Assembly (NCBI RefSeq): GCF_013140855.1
Contig: NZ_JABBPG010000003.1
Span: forward strand, 496,001-560,000
From: Pseudoalteromonas caenipelagi
GTDB lineage: Bacteria > Pseudomonadota > Gammaproteobacteria > Enterobacterales > Alteromonadaceae
Length of the DNA stretch: 64,000 nt
Direction of reading: 5' to 3'
Positions 35,282 to 44,427 of the stretch are shown one piece after another (within the stretch, counting starts at the first letter, position 1; each line of letters starts with the position of its first letter). A program made the translations under genes and the position numbers. Below the pieces are notes generated by a model, which was not told the origin of the DNA, did not search any database, and worked only from the letters and a program-made list of their open reading frames with translations.

Positions 35282-36281
35282 GATTACTTACCTCTACGAT
35301 CTGTGCTAGTTTTTCATAGGCAATGCCTGCACTTAGCATTTCAAGTACGAGCTGCGTGGCAGCTTTAAAGCTGTCTGCCTTTTGTTCCATCACTAGTAAT
35401 GCTGCAACATTGGCTGCTATTGCTGCGTTATGAGCGGAATTACCTTGGCCTTTTAAAATATTAATACTGGCTTGGGCATTATACTCTGGCGTATCTCCTG
35501 CTATGTCGGCAAGCGAATAGTTTTCAAGACCAAAGTCTTGCGCGCTGAGCGTGTAATGTGTCAGCTCGCCGTGATTAAGCTCAGTTACTAAGGTTTCACC
35601 ATGTAAGGCAATTTCATCGGTTCCAGCACCATGAACCACCATGGCACGTTCAGTACCTAGTGCTTTTAATGTTTCAGCCATTGGTGTGCATAGCTGTGGG
35701 TCATATACGCCTAACAGTTGTGTCTGAGGTGCTGCTGGGTTTGCAAGTGGACCAAGAATATTAAAGATTGTGCGTGTTTTTAAAGTGGTGCGCACAGGCA
35801 TTGCATGCTTTGTACCTTGATGATAATTAGGTGCAAACAAAAATGTAAAGCCAGTTTGAGCCAAGCACTGGCTGGCAGTGTCGCTACTCATATTTAGGTT
35901 AATGCCAAGGGCTGCGAGTAAATCGGCAGACCCCGATTTACTCGATACGCTACGGTTGCCGTGTTTGACCACATTTAGACCGCATGCTGCAGCCACAATG
36001 GCAGCAGTGGTGCTGACGTTAATTGTGTTGGCGCCATCACCACCCGTGCCACAGCTATCTACGCAACGTAGGCCTTGAGTGTTAAAAGGCAGCGCATTGT
36101 TGCGCATTGCATTGGCTGCACCGGCAATCTCTTGTGCTGTTTCACCTTTGATTTTCAAAGCAACGAGCACGGCGGTTAATTCAATGTCGTTCAGCTGCCC
36201 AAGCATAATGTCGTTAAATAGGGCGCTGCTTTGTGCAAAATCAAGAGACTGCTGTGCGAGTAAAGAATTGATACTGTCCAT
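35274..36281 (-). CDS. trpD: Anthranilate phosphoribosyltransferase
   Basis: A 335-residue enzyme transferring the phosphoribosyl group of PRPP to anthranilate. DSCGTGGDGANTINVSTTAA is the glycine-rich PRPP site; VKHGNRSVSSKSGSADLL and the FNILGPLANP segment are intact. Free-standing, not fused to trpG. It lies eight bases after trpG. Confidence 0.97.
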   Translation of the reverse strand: MDSINSLLAQQSLDFAQSSALFNDIMLGQLNDIELTAVLVALKIKGETAQEIAGAANAMRNNALPFNTQGLRCVDSCGTGGDGANTINVSTTAAIVAAACGLNVVKHGNRSVSSKSGSADLLAALGINLNMSSDTASQCLAQTGFTFLFAPNYHQGTKHAMPVRTTLKTRTIFNILGPLANPAAPQTQLLGVYDPQLCTPMAETLKALGTERAMVVHGAGTDEIALHGETLVTELNHGELTHYTLSAQDFGLENYSLADIAGDTPEYNAQASINILKGQGNSAHNAAIAANVAALLVMEQKADSFKAATQLVLEMLSAGIAYEKLAQIVEVSNHG

Positions 36282-36289
36282 GGTAACTC

Positions 36290-36883
36290 CTAACGCGTTA
36301 AGTAGTTGATGCTTTGCTGCAATAGGCGAGCACCATCTGGGGTTAAAATTGATTCGGGGTGAAACTGATAGCCCAATACTCGGTCTTCGTTATGATAAAT
36401 TGCCATTGGTATATCTTGATATCGAGCGATGACATCGAGACATTCAGGAACCTCAGTAGCCATTAATGAGTGGTAACGTGCAACGGGTATGTGTTTGCCA
36501 AGTCCAGCAAATACTGGATGTTCGTCAACCTCAATGATAGATGCTTTACCGTGGACGGTTTCTCCTGCGTGGCCAATGGTACCGCCGTAGCTTTGGGTGA
36601 GTGCTTGTTGGCCCAAGCAGATACCTAGCATTGGAAACTGACCTTTGCAAAGCGCAATAAGTTCTAATAGGCAGCCCGCTTGAGCTGGGTTTCCAGGGCC
36701 AGGAGAGAGCACCAAAATAACGGGCTGTTGCTCTTGTATCATTTTTTCAAAAATGCGCTGTGCACTAAGGTGGTTACGATATACCACCATATCCAGACCC
36801 AGTAGTGTTAACTCGTCGACCAAGTTGTAGCTAAATGAATCAAAATTATCTAAAAAGTAGACTTTTGCTTGTGCTGTCATCAC
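36290..36883 (-). CDS. trpG: Anthranilate synthase glutamine amidotransferase component
   Basis: A 197-residue class I glutaminase. LDNFDSFSYNLVDEL at the N-terminus, LSPGPGNP, the nucleophile in MLGICLGQQAL and the His-Glu pair in FHPES are intact. It overlaps trpE by four bases (ATGA), and supplies ammonia to TrpE. Confidence 0.96.
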   Translation of the reverse strand: MMTAQAKVYFLDNFDSFSYNLVDELTLLGLDMVVYRNHLSAQRIFEKMIQEQQPVILVLSPGPGNPAQAGCLLELIALCKGQFPMLGICLGQQALTQSYGGTIGHAGETVHGKASIIEVDEHPVFAGLGKHIPVARYHSLMATEVPECLDVIARYQDIPMAIYHNEDRVLGYQFHPESILTPDGARLLQQSINYLTR

Positions 36884-38451
36884 TTGGCTCCTTGATAAGT
36901 CGATTGCACTGCTTTAATTACTGCTTGTGCTTTTGCTCGAGTTTCATCTGCTTCAGCCTGTGGTACTGAGTCGTACACGACACCTGCCCCAGCTTGCACA
37001 TAAGCTGTACCATCCTTAACAAAGGCAGAGCGAATAACGATACAAGAGTCCATCGCACCATCACCGGTCAGGTAGCCAACTGCGCCACCATAGCTGCCAC
37101 GTCGCTTCTTTTCTACTTGGCGAACAAGCTGCGCAGCTTTCACTTTGGGAGCGCCGACTAAAGTGCCCATATTCATACAAGCTTGATACGCATGCAGGGC
37201 GTCTAAATCAGGTTTTAGTTGACCCACAACGCGTGAAACTAAGTGCATCACTTGCGAATAACGATCCACTTTTAGCAGTTCTTTTGCATGGCGAGTGCCT
37301 GCAACACTGATACGTGCAATGTCATTTCGTGCCAAATCTACCAGCATAAGGTGTTCAGCACGCTCTTTTTGGTCGTTTCTAAGCTCTAATTCAATGCGAC
37401 AGTCTAAGTCGGGGTTGATTCTACCATCTGCGAACTTGCCTCGTGGACGGGTGCCTGCTATGGGGTATATCTCTACCTGATTACTATGCGTGCAGTACTT
37501 GAGCGCCGATTCTGGAGATGCGCCAAACAGCACAAAATCTTGATCCTGCATGTAAAACATGTATGGACTTGGGTTTTGTTGTTTAAGTTGCTGATAAGCC
37601 GCCAGCGGCTGCGCGCAAGGCAATGAGAAAGTGCGCGACGGCACAACTTGGAAAATATCACCATCAATAATATTTTGCTTAAGCGCCGAAACTTGCTCAC
37701 AAAAAGTGGCATCATCGATATTTACTTGCACTTCAGCATTGCCTTGATTGGGGGCAGCTAAAAAAGGTGCTAGTTCATCGCAGCGCGCATTGAGTTGTTC
37801 TAATTGCTTACCTACCTCAAAGCAGTTTGCGTGTACGTCAGGGCCGTTGAATACGTTACCAATTAGTTCTGTAGTTTGCGTTTGGTGATCAATCAGCACT
37901 AAAGTTTCAGCGAGATAAAATACGTAGTCAGGGCAACTGTTGTCGCCATTAGGCACCTCATCTAAGCGTTCAAAGTTGGCCACCATATCATAGGCAAATA
38001 CGCCACCAAGAAAAACGGAAAAGGGCGTATCTGAGTTACGCTTAATACTGTTAATACAAGTACGTAGCGCGCTAAACGCATTATCTGCTTTGAGTTTACT
38101 AAATTCATCAAGATCTTCCTCAACGCCTTGATAAGTCGCCGTTAAAGTATCATCTTCAAGTTTAGTATGACAATTTTGTACCTGTGATTGTAAAAAGCTA
38201 AGCAGTTGCTGGCCGTTGTTAGATAAAGCTTTAACGGTAACTTCTTTACCAACACATTCTATACGCAGTGCCGCATCAGCTAAAATAATGCTTTTTACAT
38301 TATCTTTTGAGTCTATTTCAGCAGACTCAAGCAATAGCGAGTTGTTTTTTTCTAGTGCCGCATACAATGACAAGGGACTACTGATGTAATCTCGTCGTTG
38401 CCGTATGCTGGTCACTTCACCTGGTGTGGTTGTTATGTGACTAAAAATCAA
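36880..38451 (-). CDS. trpE: Anthranilate synthase component I
   Basis: A 523-residue chorismate-using enzyme. The LLESAE motif near the N-terminus marks tryptophan feedback inhibition. DGDIFQVVPSR, GTRPRG, ELRNDQKERAEHLMLVDLARND and GSYGGAVGY belong to the chorismate-binding core. It is the first structural gene after the tandem attenuators. Confidence 0.97.
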   Translation of the reverse strand: MIFSHITTTPGEVTSIRQRRDYISSPLSLYAALEKNNSLLLESAEIDSKDNVKSIILADAALRIECVGKEVTVKALSNNGQQLLSFLQSQVQNCHTKLEDDTLTATYQGVEEDLDEFSKLKADNAFSALRTCINSIKRNSDTPFSVFLGGVFAYDMVANFERLDEVPNGDNSCPDYVFYLAETLVLIDHQTQTTELIGNVFNGPDVHANCFEVGKQLEQLNARCDELAPFLAAPNQGNAEVQVNIDDATFCEQVSALKQNIIDGDIFQVVPSRTFSLPCAQPLAAYQQLKQQNPSPYMFYMQDQDFVLFGASPESALKYCTHSNQVEIYPIAGTRPRGKFADGRINPDLDCRIELELRNDQKERAEHLMLVDLARNDIARISVAGTRHAKELLKVDRYSQVMHLVSRVVGQLKPDLDALHAYQACMNMGTLVGAPKVKAAQLVRQVEKKRRGSYGGAVGYLTGDGAMDSCIVIRSAFVKDGTAYVQAGAGVVYDSVPQAEADETRAKAQAVIKAVQSTYQGAK

Positions 38452-38471
38452 ACCTCATTCCCCTATAAAAT

Positions 38472-38507
38472 AAAAAAACCCCGCAAGCTGTTTAGGCTTA
38501 GCGGGGT
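38472..38507 (-). terminator. trp attenuator 2 (terminator hairpin next to trpE)
   Basis: On the minus strand, CCCCGCTAAGC pairs with GCTTGCGGGG and is followed by seven T. The alternative antiterminator is an 11-base perfect match of plus positions 38533-38543 with 38495-38505. A short protector pairing joins 38545-38548 with 38527-38530. This is a classic translation-coupled attenuator. Confidence 0.93.
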
Positions 38508-38536
38508 TGTTAGATAGTTACAACAATGCCGTCCCG

Positions 38537-38587
38537 CTAAGCCAGGCACCACCACCAAGAAGAAATTGTAGATACATTGTTGAACAT
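38537..38587 (-). CDS. trpL: trp operon leader peptide 2
   Basis: A 16-residue peptide, MFNNVSTISSWWWCLA, with three consecutive Trp codons and AGGAAAAAATA upstream as ribosome site. Its last codons lie inside the antiterminator strand of attenuator 2, so ribosome stalling at the Trp codons would free that strand. Not a duplicate in sequence of leader 1 apart from the Trp triplet. Confidence 0.9.
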   Translation of the reverse strand: MFNNVSTISSWWWCLA

Positions 38588-38611
38588 TATTTTTTCCTAA
38601 AATTTAGATAT

Positions 38612-38638
38612 AAAAAAACCCGCTTGTTTAAGCGGGTT
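38612..38638 (-). terminator. trp attenuator 1 (upstream terminator hairpin)
   Basis: On the minus strand, AACCCGC-TTAAACAA-GCGGGTT is followed by seven T. The antiterminator pairs plus positions 38666-38671 with 38632-38637, and the protector pairs 38677-38682 with 38665-38670. This complete set of alternative pairings precedes leader 2. Confidence 0.9.
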
Positions 38639-38673
38639 TGAAATTTCGTTAAGACACAACGAATCACCCGCAA

Positions 38674-38721
38674 TTACGAGTGCCACCACCAAATGTTGTT
38701 TTTATTCATTGTTGTTTTCAT
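38674..38721 (-). CDS. trpL: trp operon leader peptide 1
   Basis: A 15-residue peptide, MKTTMNKNNIWWWHS, with three consecutive Trp codons just before the first attenuator. The ribosome site is weak (AAAACC before the ATG). Position and Trp codons identify it as a second, upstream trp leader. Confidence 0.87.
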   Translation of the reverse strand: MKTTMNKNNIWWWHS

Positions 38722-38750
38722 GGTTTTATACGTTTAGATGTCTTTAGTGG

Positions 38751-38785
38751 GTACAGTAAACCCTACAGTTTCATGTTCTGTCAAC
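38751..38785 (-). promoter_or_regulatory. Probable trp promoter and TrpR-like operator
   Basis: On the minus strand TTGACA (plus 38779-38784) is followed after 17-18 bases by GTTTAC/TTTACT. The -10 region lies in GGGTTTACTGTACCC, an imperfect palindrome, and ACTGTA occurs twice, in the place where E. coli has its TrpR operator. Match to the E. coli operator itself is partial. Confidence 0.5.
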
Positions 38786-38897
38786 CCTTTTGCTAATAAA
38801 ACTTGTACAAAAAGCAAAAAATAGTCAAAGGTCGTAGCATGATCCGATGATATACTTGTTAGCCTAATACAAAGCAATGATGTAACAAAGGGCAAAT

Positions 38898-39752
38898 TTG
38901 ATAAAATACGACTTACACAGTCATACCACTTTTTCTGATGGTCGTTTAAGCGTGGCAGAGCTTTTAGAGCGCGCAACAGAAAAAGGCGTTGATGTACTGG
39001 CGATTACTGATCATGACACCACCGCTGCTATTACACCTGCAAGGCACTACATCAAAGAGCATGCGCTGAACTTAGAGCTGATCTCTGGTGTAGAGATCTC
39101 AACTAAATGGCAGAGCTTTGAAATCCATATTGTTGGACTGTCAGTAGACATTGCAAATCCAAAGCTTACCGCACTGTTGCAGACACAGCAGGCTAAGCGT
39201 GAGGCGCGTGCGAAAGAAATTGGTCAGCGTTTAGCCAAAAGAGGCTATGAGGGCATTTATGACCGTGCCAAAGAGCTAGCTGCTAGCGCAGAAATCACTC
39301 GTGCACATTTTGCTGCTGCCTTAGTTGAGCGGGGAGTTGCAAAAGATATACAAGGGGTATTTAAAAAGTTTTTAGCGCGAAATAAAACCGGTTATGTTCC
39401 TAGTCAGTGGTGCGATATGGCAACGGCAATTGATGCAATCAAGACCGCTGGAGGCGTGAGCGTGTTAGCGCATCCCGCTCGCTATCAAATGTCGAGCAAG
39501 TGGTTACGTAAGTTACTCAACGAGTTTAAGAGTGTTGGTGGTCAGGCAATGGAAGTTGCGCAGCCTCAACAGGCGCCTTGCGAACGCCAATTTTTGGGGC
39601 AATTAAGTCAAGAATATGGCCTATTAGCTAGCCAAGGTTCAGACTTTCATTACCCAATGCCTTGGTTAGAACTCGGAAAAAACCTATACTTACCAAAAGA
39701 TTGTCAAGGTGTTTGGCAGTTTTGGCAAACGGACGAGGAGCGTTTACAGTGA
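38898..39752 (+). CDS. rnm: PHP-domain 5'-3' exonuclease RNase AM / TrpH-YciV family
   Basis: A 284-residue metallo-hydrolase. The PHP metal ligands are visible as YDLHSHTTFSDG, AITDHDT, GVEIST, VLAHPAR and GSDFHYP. E. coli YciV/RnmA trims RNA 5' ends and releases NMPs. The start is a TTG at 38898 because the family begins directly with xYDLHSHTxxSDG; no upstream ATG is in frame. It is divergent from the trp operon, as in related genera, and heads the yciO-scpA-scpB-rluB group. Confidence 0.92.
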   Translation: MIKYDLHSHTTFSDGRLSVAELLERATEKGVDVLAITDHDTTAAITPARHYIKEHALNLELISGVEISTKWQSFEIHIVGLSVDIANPKLTALLQTQQAKREARAKEIGQRLAKRGYEGIYDRAKELAASAEITRAHFAAALVERGVAKDIQGVFKKFLARNKTGYVPSQWCDMATAIDAIKTAGGVSVLAHPARYQMSSKWLRKLLNEFKSVGGQAMEVAQPQQAPCERQFLGQLSQEYGLLASQGSDFHYPMPWLELGKNLYLPKDCQGVWQFWQTDEERLQ

Positions 39753-40369
39753 GCCAATTTTTTCATATTCACCCAGAAAACCCACAAGCTAGGCTCATCA
39801 AGCAGGCAGTTGAAATTATTCAGCAAGGTGGCGTTGTGGTTTATCCAACTGACTCTGGTTATGCCATAGGCTGTGCCATCGGTAATAAACAAGCAAAAGA
39901 ACGTATAGAGCGTATTCGTGGTATTGAAAAACATCATAACTTTACTTTGATGTGTCGTGATTTGTCTGAGCTTGCGACCTATGCACGAGTTGATAACCAA
40001 ATGTTTCGCTTGATAAAAAATAATACCCCAGGGCCTTACACCTTTATTTTCAAAGGCACAAAAGAGGTTCCGAAACGATTACTCAATGATAAGAAAAAAA
40101 CCATCGGTATGCGGGTTACTGACCACCCAATCGCATCGGCAATACTTGCAGAGTTGGGCGAGCCTATGATGTCTTGTTCACTGATTTTACCGGGTGAGCA
40201 ATTTACAGAATCAGATCCCGATGAAATTCGCATGAGAATTGAAAAGCAAGTGGATTTAATCATTCACGGTGGCTATTTAATCGAACAAGCGACAACGGTA
40301 GTTGATTTATCAGAAGACGACATTGAAATTTTGCGCGTTGGTTGCGGTGATACCTCCGTATTTGAGTAA
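39749..40369 (+). CDS. yciO: YciO/Sua5-family (threonylcarbamoyl-AMP synthase-like) protein
   Basis: A 206-residue protein that follows E. coli YciO nearly throughout: SQFFHIHPENPQARLI, VVVYPTDSGYAIGC, NFTLMCRDLSELATYA, KKTIGMRV. The KxR...SxN-type site of Sua5/YrdC is only partly conserved in YciO. The GTG start at 39749 overlaps the rnm stop (GTGA); the longer frame is rejected by homology. Probably a nucleotide or dsRNA-binding relative, not the essential TsaC. Confidence 0.92.
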   Translation: MSQFFHIHPENPQARLIKQAVEIIQQGGVVVYPTDSGYAIGCAIGNKQAKERIERIRGIEKHHNFTLMCRDLSELATYARVDNQMFRLIKNNTPGPYTFIFKGTKEVPKRLLNDKKKTIGMRVTDHPIASAILAELGEPMMSCSLILPGEQFTESDPDEIRMRIEKQVDLIIHGGYLIEQATTVVDLSEDDIEILRVGCGDTSVFE

Positions 40370-40375
40370 GACATA

Positions 40376-41179
40376 GTGAATGACGTACCTGTGCAACAAA
40401 AACTACCGCTGGCGTTTTTAAATGGCGAAGCGATGGTTGAAAAGCCTGAAGATCTCTATATTCCGCCCGATGCGCTGGAAGTGATACTAGAGACCTTTGA
40501 AGGTCCGTTAGATTTGCTTTTATATCTGATTAAGCGCCACAAACTCGATATTTTACAGCTGCCGATTTTGAGTATTACCGAGCAATATGTTGCTTACGTA
40601 GAGCTGATGAAAGACCTACAACTGGAGCTGGCAGGAGAATACTTGGTCATGGCAGCTCTGCTGGCGCAAATAAAATCACGCATGCTGTTGCCAGTGCATG
40701 AAGAGCTTGAAGAAGAAGAAGACCCAAGAGCTGAGCTGGTTAGGCGCTTGCAAGAGTACGAGCAGTTTAAATTAGCTGCAGAAAACTTAGATGTGATCCC
40801 TCGTGTTGGTCGTGATATTTTCACCGCACATGCCTTATTAGATGAATCAGCAGAACCTGATGTGCTATTTCCAGATATCGATCTTAAAGAGCTGATACTG
40901 GCACTGGGTGATGTGATGGCCAGAGCGAAAACCTTCGAGCATCATCATATCAGTGCAGAGACGCTATCTACTCGAGAGCGAATGAGCCAAATACTTCAGT
41001 ACTTATCTGAGCATGCAGGCCCGTGCGCATTCAATAAGCTATTTAAAGTTGACGAAGGGCGAAGTGGTGTAGTTGTTACCTTTATTGCAATGCTGGAGCT
41101 GATTAAAGAGCAATTGATAACCTGCTTGCAAGTAGCACCCGATAGTGAAATTTATTTGAGTTTGCAGCTACAACAGTAG
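40376..41179 (+). CDS. scpA: Segregation and condensation protein A
   Basis: This 267-residue kleisin bridges SMC and ScpB. FEGPLDLLLYLIKRHKLDI is the N-terminal SMC-binding helix; EYLVMAALLAQIKSRMLLP and the C-terminal winged helix are present. It uses a GTG start six bases after yciO. An SMC-ScpAB homologue set would be expected elsewhere in the genome; its partner scpB follows. Confidence 0.95.
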   Translation: MNDVPVQQKLPLAFLNGEAMVEKPEDLYIPPDALEVILETFEGPLDLLLYLIKRHKLDILQLPILSITEQYVAYVELMKDLQLELAGEYLVMAALLAQIKSRMLLPVHEELEEEEDPRAELVRRLQEYEQFKLAAENLDVIPRVGRDIFTAHALLDESAEPDVLFPDIDLKELILALGDVMARAKTFEHHHISAETLSTRERMSQILQYLSEHAGPCAFNKLFKVDEGRSGVVVTFIAMLELIKEQLITCLQVAPDSEIYLSLQLQQ

Positions 41180-41229
41180 CGCAACCTCTGTCATAATAGT
41201 CGTTTGTGTGTTGATGAGGCAGCAAGAGT

Positions 41230-41817
41230 ATGGCAACACGTCGAATTAGCGATGAACAACTTGTTGAGCTAATAGAAGCAGCAATATTTGTTGCCGACAA
41301 ACCGTTGTCAAAAAAGCGTTTGAAAGAAACGGTTTTGCAAGATATTGCCGTATCTAATGTACGTATAGACCAAGCCCTCAATAGTATTTTTGAACATTAT
41401 CAAACACGTGGCATTCGACTGGTGGAAGTTGCTACGGGTTTTAGATTCCAAGCCTGTGCGAGTTTAAGTCCTTGGCTTAGTAACCTATTTCAAGAAAAAG
41501 CACCCAAATATTCGCGAGCCACGTTAGAGACGCTCGCATTAATAGCCTATCGTCAGCCAATCACCCGAGGGGAGATTGAGCAAGTACGTGGTGTGACGGT
41601 GAGCTCTAATATTATGAAGAGCTTACAAGAACGTGAATGGATAAAAGTCGTGGGTTACAAAGAGGTACCAGGAAAGCCTGCATTGTACGCAACCACAAAA
41701 CAATTTTTAGATTATTTTTCTTTGTCTGGTTTAAACATGTTGCCTAAATTACCAGAGCAACACAATGTAAAAATAGACCAGATGTTGAACGATCCTTCTG
41801 TGAGAGAACCATCTTAA
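41230..41817 (+). CDS. scpB: Segregation and condensation protein B
   Basis: A 195-residue protein with two winged-helix domains. [26 protein letters not shown] and [32 protein letters not shown] are ScpB hallmarks. It overlaps rluB by one base (TAATG). Together with ScpA it loads the chromosome condensin. Confidence 0.95.
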   Translation: MATRRISDEQLVELIEAAIFVADKPLSKKRLKETVLQDIAVSNVRIDQALNSIFEHYQTRGIRLVEVATGFRFQACASLSPWLSNLFQEKAPKYSRATLETLALIAYRQPITRGEIEQVRGVTVSSNIMKSLQEREWIKVVGYKEVPGKPALYATTKQFLDYFSLSGLNMLPKLPEQHNVKIDQMLNDPSVREPS

Positions 41818-42680
41818 TGAGTGAAAAGTTACAAAAAGTATTAGCCAGAGCCGGTGTGGGGTCACGCCGTGAAATGGAAAAATACATTGACGCAAACCGT
41901 GTGAGTGTTGATGGTAAAGTGGCAAGGTTAGGTGATAGGGTTGAAGAGAATGCGGTAATCCGTGTTGATGGCCATATCGTTAAAATTGAGCAACAAGAAG
42001 ACAGAATTTGCCGTGTGATCATGTATCACAAGCCAGAAGGTGAATTGTGTACACGTAAAGACCCAGAAGGGCGTCGTACCGTATTCGATAGACTGCCGCG
42101 CTTAGATGGTGACCGCTGGATAGCCATAGGTCGTCTTGATATTAATACCTCAGGATTATTGTTATTTACCAACGACGGTGAATTAGCTAACCGTTTAATG
42201 CACCCTAAATATGAAGTAGAGCGTGAGTATTCCGCACGCGTATTTGGCGAGGTAACAAACGAAACCCTGAAAAACCTAACCAAAGGCGTAGAGTTAGATG
42301 ACGGCCCTGCGAAGTTTTTAAAAATTAAACCGATGGGCGGCGAGGGCATTAACAAGTGGTTTAATGTTACGCTGACGGAAGGTCGTAACCGTGAAGTGCG
42401 TCGCTTGTGGCAATCACAAGAAGTTGAAGTATCACGCCTAATTCGTATTCGCTATGGTAAATTAGAGCTTAATAAGCGGCTGCCGCAAGGTGGCTGGGAA
42501 GAGCTGACACTCGAAGATGTGAACTACCTGCGCAAATCGGTAAAATTGCGTAATGAGACACAAACTAAGCTGTCGGTTATGCCTGAAAAACGCAAAGATA
42601 AGCGCGCTAAAATTAACCAAATTCGCAAAGCGGTTAAAAAGCACAATCAGCGTGTGCAAAAACCGAAAAAACGTACATAG
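41817..42680 (+). CDS. rluB: 23S rRNA pseudouridine synthase B
   Basis: A 287-residue enzyme expected to form pseudouridine at 2605 of 23S rRNA. An S4 domain ([20 protein letters not shown]) is followed by the RsuA-type catalytic core with [26 protein letters not shown], including the catalytic Asp. A basic C-terminal tail rich in Lys and Arg ends the protein. Last gene of the rnm group. Confidence 0.95.
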   Translation: MSEKLQKVLARAGVGSRREMEKYIDANRVSVDGKVARLGDRVEENAVIRVDGHIVKIEQQEDRICRVIMYHKPEGELCTRKDPEGRRTVFDRLPRLDGDRWIAIGRLDINTSGLLLFTNDGELANRLMHPKYEVEREYSARVFGEVTNETLKNLTKGVELDDGPAKFLKIKPMGGEGINKWFNVTLTEGRNREVRRLWQSQEVEVSRLIRIRYGKLELNKRLPQGGWEELTLEDVNYLRKSVKLRNETQTKLSVMPEKRKDKRAKINQIRKAVKKHNQRVQKPKKRT

Positions 42681-42700
42681 CCAAACTGACTAATTATAGA

Positions 42701-42725
42701 AAACCCGCTTAATGCGGGTTTTTTG
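42701..42725 (+). terminator. Intrinsic terminator after rluB
   Basis: AACCCGC-TTAAT-GCGGGTT followed by a run of T. The stem and T-run are both strong. Confidence 0.9.
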
Positions 42726-42764
42726 GCTATATAGTGGCTAGTCTGCCAGCTTGTTCATTGAGTA

Positions 42765-44111
42765 TTATAGTTTGCTCAGGCTCAGATCATTTTGCACTAC
42801 TATGTTGCCATTTTTTACTACCAGCGCTATCTGTTGAGTATTTAAAATGTCTTCAACAGGGGATGCATTTAAGATAACAAAATTAGCATGATCCCCTTCA
42901 TGAAAGCCACTTTTGATACCTAAAAAGTTTGCCGAATGTGTGGTTGCTGATGCAATCGCTTGCAGCGGCGATATACCCGCATCGGTCAATAGTTTCATTT
43001 CTCTGTGCACAGAATACCCTTGAATGGTATTCCAATTTCCGGCATCGGTGCCAACCAAAACTTTAACGCCAGCATCACTCATGGCTTTAACAGCGGCAAA
43101 CGTAGCCTCATTTCTTTGTTGGAAACTCGTCTCGCGGTCTTGGTATTTAGCAATTAGCTCATTGGAGCGATAGGCGGAAATTAAAGTGTCAGGCACAAGT
43201 TGTGAAAGCAGTGGTGCGTCAAGTACGGAAGGGTCAAATAAATAGTTCACAAAATCGCTATGAACGCTCAAGGTAGGTATAATTGCAACGTCAGAGTTTG
43301 CCATCAAATCAGCAATGTCTTGCGGTATTTTCCCCCTTGGCACGTGAGTAACTGCTGAAACGCCGACTTCGGCTGCATCTCTAATATCTTGCCAAGTTTT
43401 AATATGTGCAATGGATTTTATGCCCAGCTTTTTAGAATCTTGAACTAACTGCGCAAACACGGCTTTGGAAATTGAAGGTTGGTCGTCGCTTGGTTGATAA
43501 ACAATTTTAATAACATCTGGCTTTTGCTTTGCCAGTTCCACCATCTGCTTTTGTGCTTGCTCAACAGTGCTGACCGTTCTTGTGGTAATGCCATACTCTG
43601 AGCAATGTCCTTTAGGAGCCGTAAAGCAAGTGAGGCTAGCATAGATATCAGCACCAACAAACTCGGCGTTGCGTTGTCGAGTTCTTACATCAATAAGTGC
43701 AGTTTCATCCCCAAATAAGTCAACTAACCCTGTAACGCCAGCTTTTAATACTCTTTGTGAAACACCTTGAGTTCCGGGAGCATCATTTTTAGCATTTGGA
43801 ATAAAGTTACCAAATGAATGGGTATGCATATCTATGAGCCCTGGGATCCCCCACTTACCTTGTAAGTCAATGACTTTACCTGGAAAGTTATCCGCCAAAG
43901 CAACAACATTAGCGATGACAATACCTTCTCTTATAATAACCGTTTTGCTCTCAAAGCCTAGGCTTGGATTAAAAAACTGGCCGTTCACATAGGCGATATC
44001 TTGTTGAGAATATTGATCTTGTGCGGTTTTTTGCTCCGCAGATAGGCAGCCAAGTAGAAGGGTTGCATAAATGATAATTGCGAAAGATTTTATATTTATT
44101 GGCGAAAACAT
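42765..44111 (-). CDS. Amidohydrolase-family lipoprotein (imidazolonepropionase-like)
   Basis: A protein of about 448 residues. The signal peptide ends in a lipobox LLLGC, so it is probably anchored in the membrane facing the periplasm. Metal-dependent amidohydrolase motifs are MHTHSFGNF (HxH), the segment DVIKIVYQPSDD with the likely bridging Lys, IAHIKTW, TAVTHVPRG and VGTDAGNW. The start at 44111 is supported by TGGAG seven bases upstream; an ATG seven codons earlier is less likely. The substrate may be a peptide or a small cyclic amide and is not identifiable. Confidence 0.87.
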   Translation of the reverse strand: MFSPINIKSFAIIIYATLLLGCLSAEQKTAQDQYSQQDIAYVNGQFFNPSLGFESKTVIIREGIVIANVVALADNFPGKVIDLQGKWGIPGLIDMHTHSFGNFIPNAKNDAPGTQGVSQRVLKAGVTGLVDLFGDETALIDVRTRQRNAEFVGADIYASLTCFTAPKGHCSEYGITTRTVSTVEQAQKQMVELAKQKPDVIKIVYQPSDDQPSISKAVFAQLVQDSKKLGIKSIAHIKTWQDIRDAAEVGVSAVTHVPRGKIPQDIADLMANSDVAIIPTLSVHSDFVNYLFDPSVLDAPLLSQLVPDTLISAYRSNELIAKYQDRETSFQQRNEATFAAVKAMSDAGVKVLVGTDAGNWNTIQGYSVHREMKLLTDAGISPLQAIASATTHSANFLGIKSGFHEGDHANFVILNASPVEDILNTQQIALVVKNGNIVVQNDLSLSKL

Positions 44112-44427
44112 GCAGAAACTCCAGAAATCCATTCATGTTAAAACAGGTGTTGTTGTAATTGCTCTTAACCTATCCCTACTATGTGAAGGCTGAGCTGTTA
44201 GTTTGATGTAGTTATCCATAGGTCATTGGCTGTATGCCTAACTTTAAACAGCTGCATAAAGTTTTGTGTGGATTTATACAAATGGTTATTTTGAAATCGG
44301 TTCTCAAAATATTTTAAATATATTCATTAGGTTACTTATACTTAGCTGTTTTAGTATGCTGTAACATACATATAATATCAATACAGTTATGCTTGGTTTT
44401 TAAGCTGTGATGAATAATCATCAGTGA
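44112..44427. other. Intergenic region with a palindromic hairpin
   Basis: No gene is visible in these 316 bases, which are AT-rich. TGAATAATCA-tcag-TGATTATTCA at 44411-44434 is a perfect ten-base inverted repeat overlapping the stop of the next gene; it may act as a weak terminator for it. Confidence 0.5.

Noticed and set aside
39662..39748. A longer N-terminus for YciO
   Set aside because: It overlaps rnm by almost 90 bases, while the GTG at 39749 gives exactly the family start and a GTGA overlap.
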